In this document: positions 1-6,512 of the stretch, piece after piece | How the letters are laid out: each line of letters begins with the position of its first letter | Position numbering within the stretch: position 1 is the first letter of the stretch | Source of the DNA: Betaproteobacteria bacterium | Lineage (GTDB): Bacteria; Pseudomonadota; Gammaproteobacteria; Burkholderiales; Casimicrobiaceae | NCBI GenBank assembly: GCA_005883655.1 | Contig: VBDA01000062.1 | Coordinates: 7,884-20,318 of the forward strand | Length of the DNA stretch: 12,435 nt | Reading direction: 5' to 3' | The notes under the pieces: generated by a model | Told to the model about the DNA's origin: nothing | The model's database searches: none | Seen by the model: only the letters and a program-made list of their open reading frames with translations | Made by a program: the position numbers and the translations under genes

Positions 1-521
1 GGAATGAAGCCCATATCGAGCATGCGATCGGCCTCGTCGAGAACGAAGATCTCGACCTGGCTCAAGTTCACGGATTTCTGCTCGATGTGGTCCAGAAGAC
101 GTCCTGGCGTGGCCACCAGTATCTCGATGCCTGCGCGCACGATCGGCAACTGCTGCCGGATGTCGACCCCGCCATAGACAACCGTGGAGCGAATCCCGGT
201 GTATTTGCCGTAGGTCGTCACCGCTTCCTCGACCTGGATGGCCAGCTCGCGCGTGGGTGTCAGGATCAAGGCACGGACCGGATGGCGAGCGGGCGATGGG
301 CTCGCGTTGGCAAGCGGCAAGAGCTTTTGCAGAATCGGGAGGGCAAATCCGGCGGTCTTGCCGGTGCCGGTCTGGGCGCCGCCCATGACATCGAGGCCTT
401 GCAGTATGGTCGGGATCGCCTGCGATTGAATCGGCGTGGGTGTGGTGTAGCCAGCTTCGGCGACGGCGCGGAGCAACTCCGGCCGCAAGCCGAGCTCGTC
501 AAAACTCGGGGTACTGCTCAT
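1..521 (-). CDS. rhlE: DEAD-box ATP-dependent RNA helicase, RhlE type (N-terminal part, 3' end outside window)
   Basis: This is the first RecA-like domain of an ATP-dependent RNA helicase that unwinds short RNA duplexes; RhlE-group proteins act in ribosome assembly and mRNA decay in the cytoplasm. About 173 residues are visible. They carry the upstream aromatic F7, the Q motif (TPIQ, 29-32), motif I AQTGTGKT (49-56), motif Ia PTRELA (89-94), TPGR (138-141) and motif II DEAD (162-165). Motif III, the second RecA domain and any basic C-terminal tail lie beyond the left edge. The ATG at 521 is preceded by AGGAG at 533-537, a spacing of 11. A sigma70-like promoter lies at 685-713, giving a leader of about 157 nt. 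The gene is divergent from typA. The DEAD-box assignment is certain. The RhlE subgroup rests on the short N-terminus and the motif spellings, and another DEAD-box paralogue (for example DbpA or SrmB) is less likely. Confidence 0.9.
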   Translation of the reverse strand, partial: MSSTPSFDELGLRPELLRAVAEAGYTTPTPIQSQAIPTILQGLDVMGGAQTGTGKTAGFALPILQKLLPLANASPSPARHPVRALILTPTRELAIQVEEAVTTYGKYTGIRSTVVYGGVDIRQQLPIVRAGIEILVATPGRLLDHIEQKSVNLSQVEIFVLDEADRMLDMGFI

Positions 522-678
522 CGGTATTCTGGCTCCTGGCGCGGCCCACCCGCACACATTGCGGGTTCCGGTCCAGGCTGCGGACATGCTGATTGATCGA
601 CGGTGCAGGCGGCGGACGCAGACGCGCGGCACGCTACCCACTCGGGGGATGTCGGCGGTGACCGGAGCGGCCGCCGAG
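522..678 (-). other. Predicted long 5' leader of the DEAD-box helicase gene
   Basis: This non-coding stretch separates the predicted helicase promoter from its start codon. No convincing gene is seen in it on either strand. It contains one clear GC-rich inverted repeat (548-566) about 10 nt upstream of the Shine-Dalgarno sequence. Leaders of this size are known on some DEAD-box helicase mRNAs, where they serve autoregulation or cold-dependent control; that role here is inference only. Confidence 0.4.
548..566 (-). promoter_or_regulatory. Leader hairpin upstream of the helicase ribosome binding site
   Basis: ACCCGC at 548-553 is perfectly complementary to GCGGGT at 561-566, with a 7-base loop. 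In the leftward mRNA it would form a stable six-pair, mostly G-C stem ending about 10 nt before the AGGAG at 533-537. It could modulate ribosome access, or be incidental in GC-rich DNA. Confidence 0.3.
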
Positions 679-684
679 TGCCCC

Positions 685-713
685 ATAATAGACCTAAATA
701 CCGGATTTTGCAA
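685..713 (-). promoter_or_regulatory. Sigma70-like promoter for the DEAD-box helicase gene
   Basis: Read on the minus strand, TTGCAA (708-713) serves as the -35 and TATTAT (685-690) as the -10, with an ideal 17-base spacer. The stretch is AT-rich compared with its surroundings. Transcription would start near 678-679. Confidence 0.55.
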
Positions 714-740
714 ATTATTTCGGCATTTCGGGGTCCGGTT

Positions 741-749
741 TGGTACAAT
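741..749 (+). promoter_or_regulatory. Extended -10 promoter for typA
   Basis: TGG-TACAAT forms an extended -10 element (TGn plus a hexamer with five of six consensus bases). No good -35 sits 16-18 bases upstream, which fits extended -10 promoters. Transcription would start near 756 and leave a leader of only about 20 nt before the ATG at 776. Confidence 0.42.
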
Positions 750-775
750 CGCTGGTTTCGCTCTTGCAACGCACC

Positions 776-2596
776 ATGACTGCCATCCGCCAGCTCCGCA
801 ACATCGCGATCATCGCCCACGTCGACCACGGGAAGACCACGCTCGTCGACAAGCTGCTGGGGCAGGCGGGGACGTTCGCCGCGCATCAGCACATCGCCGA
901 GCGGGTGATGGACAGCAACGATCTCGAGCGGGAGCGCGGCATCACGATCGTCGCCAAGAACTGCGCCATCGAGTACGGCAACACCCATATCAACATCGTC
1001 GATACGCCCGGACACGCCGATTTTGGTGGCGAGGTCGAGCGCGTCCTGTCGATGGTCGACGGAGTCCTGTTGCTGGTCGACGCCGTTGAAGGGCCGATGC
1101 CCCAGACCCGCTTTGTCACCCGCAAGGCGCTGGCGCTGGGACTTAAACCGATAGTAGTCGTCAACAAGGTCGACCGCCCCGGCGCGCGTTCGCAATGGGT
1201 CGTCAACCAGACCTTCGAGCTGTTCGACAAGCTCGGGGCGAGCGAGGATCAGCTCGACTTCCCCGTCGTCTACGCCTCGGCGTTGCACGGCTATGCATCG
1301 CTCGATCCGATGACCCAGGGCACCGATATGCGGCCCCTCTTCGAGACGATATTGGCGCGGATCCCGGCGCCGGGCGGCGATCCTGAGGGACCGCTACAGC
1401 TGCAGATCAGCGCGCTCGATTATTCCAGCTACATCGGCCGGCTCGGTATCGGCCGCATCCGCCGCGGCAGACTGGCGCCGGGACAGGAAGTAATGGTCCT
1501 TCACAGCAATGAGGCCGGGACTCGGTCCAAAATCGGACAGCTGCTTGGTTTTTCCGGACTGGAGCGCGTGCCTGTCGAGTCGGCCTCGGCGGGCGACATC
1601 GTGCTCGTCACCGGCGTCGATGACTTGAGCATCGGCACCACGATCACCGCGGTCGACGTGCCCGAGGCGCTGCCTATGATCTCCGTCGACGAGCCGACGC
1701 TGTCGATGCAATTCCAGGTCAACACATCGCCCTTGGCAGGCAGGGAAGGCAAATATGTCACCAGCCGGAACCTCCGCGAACGGCTGGCCAAGGAGCTGTT
1801 GACGAATGTAGCGCTGCGGGTCGAGGACACCGCCGACACCGACGTGTTCGTGGTGTTCGGACGCGGCGAGCTTCATCTCACGATCCTGCTTGAAAACATG
1901 CGGCGCGAAGGCTACGAAATGGCGGTGTCGCGTCCTCGCGTTGTCCTCCGCCAGATCGACGGCGTGCAGTGCGAGCCTTTCGAGCAACTCTCGGTCGATG
2001 TCGAAGACGCGCATCAAGGCGCTGTGATGGAGTCTCTCGGCGTGCGCCGTGGCGACCTCGTGCACATGGAATCCGATAGCCGGGGGCGCACGCGGCTCGA
2101 ATATCGAATCCCCGCCCGAGGCCTCATCGGTTTTCAGGGCGAGTTCATGAATCTTACCCGCGGCACCGGGCTCGCGAGCCACGTGTTCGACGGCTTTTCA
2201 CCGCTGTCGGGCGACATTCCCGAGCGGCGCAACGGTGTGCTGATCTCCGCCGAGGGCGGCGAGGCGGTGGCCTACGCGCTCTGGAAGCTGCAGGAGCGAG
2301 GACGCATGTTCGTATCGCCCGGCGACAAGCTCTACGAGGGCATGGTCATCGGGATTCATAGTCGCGATAACGATCTGGTCGTCAATCCGATCAAGGGCAA
2401 GCAGCTTACCAACGTGCGTGCGTCGGGCAAGGACGAAGCCATCGCGCTTACGCCACCGATCCAGCTCACCCTCGAATACGCGGTGGAATTCATTGCCGAC
2501 GACGAGCTGGTGGAGATCACGCCTAAATGCATCCGTATTCGGAAGCGTCATCTTATCGCCCATGAGCGAAAGCGGGCGAGCCGCGAGGCTGCCTGA
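776..2596 (+). CDS. typA: Translational GTPase TypA/BipA
   Basis: TypA/BipA is a GTPase of the EF-G/LepA type that binds the 70S ribosome and supports 50S assembly and growth under stress, notably in the cold. The product is 606 residues, the usual family length. The G domain shows the P-loop AHVDHGKTT (14-22), switch I ERERGITI (51-58), DTPGH (76-80), NKVD (130-133) and SAL (168-170). Domain II, the EF-G-like domains III and V (for example the RGLIGFQGEF segment) and the BipA-specific C-terminal domain follow without a break. I chose the ATG at 776 because TypA proteins begin just before the RNIAIIAHVDHGKT stretch; an in-frame TTG at 740 would place the start on top of the predicted promoter. 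No Shine-Dalgarno sequence is visible. The gene is divergent from the helicase gene and converges on the DUF3592 gene with a 30-base gap; no strong terminator is apparent in that gap. Confidence 0.97.
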   Translation: MTAIRQLRNIAIIAHVDHGKTTLVDKLLGQAGTFAAHQHIAERVMDSNDLERERGITIVAKNCAIEYGNTHINIVDTPGHADFGGEVERVLSMVDGVLLLVDAVEGPMPQTRFVTRKALALGLKPIVVVNKVDRPGARSQWVVNQTFELFDKLGASEDQLDFPVVYASALHGYASLDPMTQGTDMRPLFETILARIPAPGGDPEGPLQLQISALDYSSYIGRLGIGRIRRGRLAPGQEVMVLHSNEAGTRSKIGQLLGFSGLERVPVESASAGDIVLVTGVDDLSIGTTITAVDVPEALPMISVDEPTLSMQFQVNTSPLAGREGKYVTSRNLRERLAKELLTNVALRVEDTADTDVFVVFGRGELHLTILLENMRREGYEMAVSRPRVVLRQIDGVQCEPFEQLSVDVEDAHQGAVMESLGVRRGDLVHMESDSRGRTRLEYRIPARGLIGFQGEFMNLTRGTGLASHVFDGFSPLSGDIPERRNGVLISAEGGEAVAYALWKLQERGRMFVSPGDKLYEGMVIGIHSRDNDLVVNPIKGKQLTNVRASGKDEAIALTPPIQLTLEYAVEFIADDELVEITPKCIRIRKRHLIAHERKRASREAA

Positions 2597-2626
2597 TAAT
2601 CTGCTGCGACGGCGCCGCGAATGGCG

Positions 2627-3184
2627 TCAGCGGGGCTGCCAGTCCGGCCCCAGCCACGCGAGATTGCCGTTCACGTAGAAGGCGAGAAGACCGATAATCA
2701 TCGACATCAGTCCGCAGAAGATCTGCAGCGCGAACACCGTCAGCTCGCGCTGACGATCGACGACGATTGCGTTGGCGGGAACGGCGGGATCGTACCGGAT
2801 GCTCACCGTCTGCCCGGTGTCATAGGGCAGCGGATCGACCCGGATCTGTGTCGTTGCAGTGTCTCCGACGGAAGTGATCTGCGTTGTCGAGGACCGCATC
2901 GAATAGGGTCCCTGCACCTGATACGGATGTCCCTCGACGGTATACGCGACCACGGGACGGTAATAGCCGCTTGCCGCGGGATTTGTCTCCGCGGCATCCG
3001 CCGACGCGCTGACCGTGCCTTGACCTTCGGTGGCGGAGAGCCTCTCGATCGAGACGATGGTGCCTATCGCCCGCCCGCGCCAGCGCGTTCGCTGGACGAG
3101 ATACTGGAGCAGGCTCAGGATCAGCAGCGCACCGACGCCGAAGAAAATGCAACCTGCAACGAAGGGAAATGTGGCGCCGTCCAT
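2627..3184 (-). CDS. DUF3592 family two-helix membrane protein, function unknown
   Basis: This 185-residue protein has a hydrophobic helix at about 5-29, a central soluble beta-rich segment, and a second hydrophobic helix at about 148-171 with a short tail. That is the usual DUF3592 architecture: two inner-membrane helices flanking a small beta domain that should lie outside the cytoplasm. Signature-like stretches are GTIVSIERL after the first helix, YYRPVVAYTVEGHPYQVQG around 75-92, and GQTVSIRYDPAVPANA around 124-139. No catalytic residues are recognised and no function is established for the family. The start is the ATG at 3184, with only a weak GAAGA upstream. It converges on typA and is divergent from the DUF2891 gene. 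The family call is from memory of the pattern and fairly secure. Confidence 0.82.
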   Translation of the reverse strand: MDGATFPFVAGCIFFGVGALLILSLLQYLVQRTRWRGRAIGTIVSIERLSATEGQGTVSASADAAETNPAASGYYRPVVAYTVEGHPYQVQGPYSMRSSTTQITSVGDTATTQIRVDPLPYDTGQTVSIRYDPAVPANAIVVDRQRELTVFALQIFCGLMSMIIGLLAFYVNGNLAWLGPDWQPR

Positions 3185-3222
3185 CAGTCTTCAGTGTCTA
3201 TCGTTGGGCTGTTTGCCGTCGT

Positions 3223-3228
3223 TACAAT
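3223..3228 (+). promoter_or_regulatory. Possible -10 element for the DUF2891-rmuC-mtfA group
   Basis: TACAAT matches five of six -10 bases and lies about 78 bases before the DUF2891 start. No convincing -35 is present, and the element shares its bases with the opposite-facing -10 above. Weak evidence. Confidence 0.22.
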
Positions 3229-3252
3229 ACTCGTGCCGTCAGCGACCGTAAA
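3224..3252 (-). promoter_or_regulatory. Possible promoter for the DUF3592 gene
   Basis: On the minus strand, TTTACG (3247-3252) and TATTGT (3224-3229) lie 17 bases apart, each matching four of six sigma70 consensus bases. The predicted start leaves a leader of about 35 nt. The -10 overlaps a TACAAT facing the opposite way. Confidence 0.35.
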
Positions 3253-3305
3253 CGCGGTCCGGAACCGTCGCACGAAACTCGCCTCTCGGAAGCCCTCCGC
3301 AAATC

Positions 3306-4415
3306 ATGTCAAGTTCGCTATCACTCGCTGACGCGAGCCGCTACGCGCGGATTGCGCTGGCGAACATCGAGCGCGAGTTTCCGGCCAAGCTCGATCACGT
3401 GATCGGCAACGCCGCGGACCTTGCTTCGCCGCATGCTCTGCACCCCGCGTTCTTCGGCTGTTTCGATTGGCATTCGTGCGTACATGCGCACTGGCTGCTG
3501 GCGCGCGCGGTGAAGCTCCATCCGCAGCTGCCTGAGGCCGCGGCCATTCGCAGCTTGTTCGATGTACGTCTCGCTTCCGCGAACATCGATGCCGAGCGTG
3601 ACTACCTCGATCGGCCCGAAAGCCGTTCGTTCGAGCGAACTTACGGTTGGGCATGGCTATTGAAGCTCGCCGAGGAGCTCGCCTGCTGGAGCGACCCCGA
3701 TGCGCATCGATGGTCGCGCGACCTGGTGCCACTGGCATCGGCATTCGTGCAGCGCTACCTCGCGTATCTTCCGGATGCAAGCTACCCGATCCGCCATGGT
3801 GTGCATTCGAACAGCGCATTCGGACTCGCGTTCGCGCTTGACTTTGCGCGTTCCTGCGACGTTCGTTCACTGACCGATTTGTGCCTGGCCAAGGCACGTC
3901 AATGGTATCTGCCCGATCGCGACGCGGCGGCGCGGTGGGAACCCTCCGGCGCGGATTTCCTGTCTCCAAGCCTGATCGAGGCCGATCTGATGCGCCGGGT
4001 GCTCGACACGGATGCCTTTGCGTTGTGGCTTGACGGCTTTCTGCCGGATATCGAACGGCATCGGCCGGCGACCTTGTTCACGCCGGCAATCGTCAGCGAT
4101 CGCACCGATCCGTATATCGTGCATCTCGATGGTCTCAATCTGTCGCGCGCGTGGTGTTGGCGCGCGATCGAATCGGCGCTTCCGGCGGCCGACCCGCGTG
4201 CCTGTGTCGCCGCCGCGGCGGCAAGCGAGCATTTGAGCGCCGGCCTTGAAGGTTGCCACTTTTGCAGTCCTTGCACTGACAACGTAAACTTCCCGCGTGG
4301 ATTCCTCCTGGTTTTTGGCGGTGCTCGCCGTCGGCATCGCGATGCTCGCGGTTCTTCTCGCGATTGTCTTGCTACGCCTTGCGACGCTCGCGCGGAACGC
4401 GGGCGACGGCGCTGA
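3306..4415 (+). CDS. DUF2891 family protein, probably frameshifted near its 3' end
   Basis: DUF2891 proteins are helix-rich, usually about 330-350 residues, and of unknown function. This one has the family's conserved blocks: HPAFFGCFDWHSCVHAHW (about 47-64), YGWAWLLKLAEEL (about 113-125), HGVHSNSAFGLAFA (about 164-177) and HLDGLNLSRAWCWRAIE (about 274-290). Up to residue about 313 (SEHLSAGL) it reads as a normal member. After that the frame turns into unfamiliar, arginine-rich sequence and continues 119 bases into rmuC. In another frame, bases 4255-4287 encode ATFAVLALTT followed by TAA, which resembles the usual family ending, and that stop lies 9 bases before the rmuC start. I therefore infer an indel or small deletion near 4242-4262. 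The start is the ATG at 3306, without a clear Shine-Dalgarno sequence. It probably heads a transcript with rmuC and mtfA. Family call strong; the 3' end as given is the open frame, not necessarily the native one. Confidence 0.82.
   Translation: MSSSLSLADASRYARIALANIEREFPAKLDHVIGNAADLASPHALHPAFFGCFDWHSCVHAHWLLARAVKLHPQLPEAAAIRSLFDVRLASANIDAERDYLDRPESRSFERTYGWAWLLKLAEELACWSDPDAHRWSRDLVPLASAFVQRYLAYLPDASYPIRHGVHSNSAFGLAFALDFARSCDVRSLTDLCLAKARQWYLPDRDAAARWEPSGADFLSPSLIEADLMRRVLDTDAFALWLDGFLPDIERHRPATLFTPAIVSDRTDPYIVHLDGLNLSRAWCWRAIESALPAADPRACVAAAAASEHLSAGLEGCHFCSPCTDNVNFPRGFLLVFGGARRRHRDARGSSRDCLATPCDARAERGRRR
4252..4287 (+). pseudogene. Out-of-frame remnant of the DUF2891 C-terminus
   Basis: In the +1 frame relative to the upstream DUF2891 gene these bases read VATFAVLALTT then TAA. 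From memory, DUF2891 proteins end in a stretch like GEHWLATFAV plus a few hydrophobic residues. The match, and the position of its stop just before the rmuC GTG, suggest this is the original gene end, disconnected by an indel. The preceding GDYxGEHW-like part is not seen in any frame. Confidence 0.5.
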
Positions 4416-5670
4416 AACCAGGACGCGGCTGGAGACGATCCGGCTTCAGAACGAGCGCCTGGAGCGCGAGCTTCGAACCGAGCTTGCCAACGCCCGCGCG
4501 GAAACGACGCAAAACGCAAAGAGCGCGCGCAACGAGCTCGCGAGCAATCTGGCGCAGTTCACGCAGACGCTCCAGAACCAGCTCGCGAGCATCGCGGGCC
4601 TGCAGAACGAGAGGCTTGCCACGCTCACGCAAAGCAACGAGCAGCGCCTCGAGGCGGTGCGCACCACGGTTGAGAACAGGCTGGAGCTGTTGCGAACCGA
4701 CAACGCGCAGAAGCTGGAGCAGATGCGCAGCACCGTCGACGAAAAACTGCAGACAACGCTCGATTTGCGCCTCGGCGAATCGTTCAAGATGGTTTCCGAA
4801 CGCCTCGAGCAGGTGCACAAGGGCCTGGGCGAGATGCAGTCGCTCGCGACCGGCGTGGGCGATCTGAAAAAGGTGCTGACCAACGTCAAATCGCGCGGAG
4901 GCTGGGGCGAGGTGCAGCTCGGCGCGCTGCTCGATGAAATGCTTCCGCCGGGCCAGTACGCGAAGAACGTGGCGGTTCGGCCAGGAACGAGAGAAAGCGT
5001 CGAATACGCGGTCAAGCTTCCCGGACGCAGCGAGGACGGCGCACCGTGCTGGCTGCCGATCGACTGCAAGTTTCCGCTGGAAGACTATCGTCGCCTTCAA
5101 GATGCGATCGATCGCGCCGATGTTGGGATGGTCGAGCAAAGCCGCAAGGCACTCGAGGATTTCTTCAAAGTCGAGGCCCGAAAGATCCGCGACAAATATA
5201 TCGTACCGCCGCATACGACGGATTTCGCGATCCTGTTCATCCCCACCGAGAGCTTGTACGCGGAGGCCGTCTCCCGGCCCGGCCTGGCGGAAACCCTGCA
5301 GAGGGATTACCGGGTGATGATGGCGGGACCGATGAATCTTGCCGCATTGCTGAACAGCCTCCAGCTCGGATTTCGTACGCTGGCGATCCAGAACAGCTCG
5401 GCCGAGGTCTGGCGCGTGCTCGGCGCGGTGAAGACCGAATTCAGTAAGTTCGGAGAGCTGCTGGCGAAGACCAAGGAAAGACTGGACGCGGTCGGAAAGA
5501 CGCTCGACGATGCAAGCAGAAAGAGCACGACCATCGCGCGCAAGCTGCGCGATGTCGAGACGCTTCCCCAGCCTGACGCAGACAGGATCCTGATCGGCGT
5601 GGAAGACGACATTTTCGACACCGAACCCGAGCTTGATCGCGAAGCAACGTCTCCGGCCCCGTCTGACTGA
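4297..5670 (+). CDS. rmuC: DNA recombination protein RmuC
   Basis: RmuC limits inversion and other rearrangements at short inverted repeats. The family is thought to have a nuclease-like fold, though its biochemistry is poorly defined. The 457-residue product has an N-terminal membrane helix (about 5-27), a long Q/E/R-rich coiled coil (about 35-190) and the RmuC domain (about 190-430). Conserved stretches are GGWGEVQLGALLDEML (starting near 201), PIDCKFPLEDY (254-264; D256 and K258 resemble the D-x-K of PD-(D/E)xK nucleases, an inference) and FIPTESLYAEA. The length is close to E. coli RmuC. The GTG at 4297 is chosen because the membrane helix starts directly after it. It overlaps the extended DUF2891 frame by 119 bases but would follow the native DUF2891 stop by 9. 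mtfA starts 21 bases downstream. Confidence 0.95.
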   Translation: MDSSWFLAVLAVGIAMLAVLLAIVLLRLATLARNAGDGAETRTRLETIRLQNERLERELRTELANARAETTQNAKSARNELASNLAQFTQTLQNQLASIAGLQNERLATLTQSNEQRLEAVRTTVENRLELLRTDNAQKLEQMRSTVDEKLQTTLDLRLGESFKMVSERLEQVHKGLGEMQSLATGVGDLKKVLTNVKSRGGWGEVQLGALLDEMLPPGQYAKNVAVRPGTRESVEYAVKLPGRSEDGAPCWLPIDCKFPLEDYRRLQDAIDRADVGMVEQSRKALEDFFKVEARKIRDKYIVPPHTTDFAILFIPTESLYAEAVSRPGLAETLQRDYRVMMAGPMNLAALLNSLQLGFRTLAIQNSSAEVWRVLGAVKTEFSKFGELLAKTKERLDAVGKTLDDASRKSTTIARKLRDVETLPQPDADRILIGVEDDIFDTEPELDREATSPAPSD

Positions 5671-5682
5671 TCGCGTCAGAGG
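5662..5682 (+). promoter_or_regulatory. Small hairpin overlapping the mtfA ribosome binding site
   Basis: TCTGAC (5662-5667) pairs perfectly with GTCAGA (5675-5680) across a 7-base loop. The 3' arm includes most of AGAGG (5678-5682), the Shine-Dalgarno sequence of mtfA, and the 5' arm lies at the rmuC stop codon. Ribosomes finishing rmuC could open it, giving translational coupling. The stem is short, so this is tentative. Confidence 0.28.
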
Positions 5683-5691
5683 TCCACGCCC

Positions 5692-6486
5692 ATGAGCGTG
5701 CTCGATAGCATTCGCAAATGGAAACGCAAGCGCGTGCTCGAGTCGTCGGCGATACCCGAGCCCCTGTGGCGCGAGGCGCTGGAAACGCTTTCATTCGTCG
5801 CGATCTACAACCATGCCGAGCTTGCGCGGTTGCGCGAGCTCGCGGTGATATTTCTGTCCGAAAAAAGCATCGTCGGCGGTGGCGGCTTCGAGGTTACGCC
5901 TGTGATGCGGGTTGCCATCGCGATTCAGGCTTGCGTGCTGATCCTCAATCTGGACCCGGGCTATTTCGATGGATGGGAAAACGTCATCGTCTATCCCGAC
6001 CAATTCGTCACCGACCTGGAGTTCGAGGACGACGCCGGCGTGGTGCATCAGCGAAGAGAATCGCTGGCCGGCGAGGCGGTTCTCGGCGGGCCGGTCGTCC
6101 TCTCCTGGCCTGATGTTGAAGCCGGCGCCGATTGGGACGACGCCGGCATGAATCTGGTCATCCACGAGTTCGCGCACAAGCTCGACATGAGAAGCGGCGA
6201 CGCCAACGGCTGCCCTCCGCTTCCCGCCGAGATGCCGCCGCGTTCGTGGCAGAACGCGATGACTGCCGCGTTCGAGCACTTCAGGGCAAGGGTCGATAAG
6301 GACGAGGAGACGGCGATCGATCCCTACGCGGCGGATAGTCCTGCCGAGTTCTTCGCCGTTCTGTCCGAAGTTTTCTTTGCCGATCCGACGCTGCTGCTAC
6401 ACGAGTACCCGAAAATCTACGAGCTCTTTTCGTGGTTCTACAAGCAGGATCCCGCGAGCCGGACCGAGTTGCTGCTCGAGGAGTAA
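5692..6486 (+). CDS. mtfA: MtfA-type zinc-dependent peptidase (M90 family)
   Basis: MtfA is a cytoplasmic zinc aminopeptidase-like protein. In E. coli it binds the glucose repressor Mlc and so influences ptsG expression. The 264-residue length is normal. The zinc site is HEFAH (158-162, with E159 as the catalytic base), and the third ligand is most likely E219 in SPAEFFAVLSEVFF, the counterpart of E. coli E212. Other family marks are the GGGGFEVTPVMRVAIA segment (62-77) and the ENVIVYP stretch (96-102). The start is the ATG at 5692, with AGAGG nine bases upstream. It follows rmuC by 21 bases, so co-transcription is likely. No Mlc or pts gene is in view, so the E. coli regulatory role cannot be assumed here. 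It converges on the AidB-like gene with a 26-base gap, and no clear terminator is seen. Confidence 0.93.
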   Translation: MSVLDSIRKWKRKRVLESSAIPEPLWREALETLSFVAIYNHAELARLRELAVIFLSEKSIVGGGGFEVTPVMRVAIAIQACVLILNLDPGYFDGWENVIVYPDQFVTDLEFEDDAGVVHQRRESLAGEAVLGGPVVLSWPDVEAGADWDDAGMNLVIHEFAHKLDMRSGDANGCPPLPAEMPPRSWQNAMTAAFEHFRARVDKDEETAIDPYAADSPAEFFAVLSEVFFADPTLLLHEYPKIYELFSWFYKQDPASRTELLLEE

Positions 6487-6512
6487 GCGAGCCGGCGCAA
6501 CTGGGTGAGCGT

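Noticed and set aside
740..775. Upstream TTG start for typA that would add 12 residues
   Set aside because: The added residues (VQSLVSLLQRT) are not typical of TypA, and the TTG sits against the predicted -10 element.
1394..2182. Long antisense open frame within typA
   Set aside because: It opposes a highly conserved coding region. Its composition (H, R, D, A) is what the complement of GC-rich codons gives, and it shows no recognisable domain.
6487..6512. GTGA...TCAC mini-hairpin between mtfA and the AidB-like gene as a shared terminator
   Set aside because: Only four pairs and no T run on either strand.
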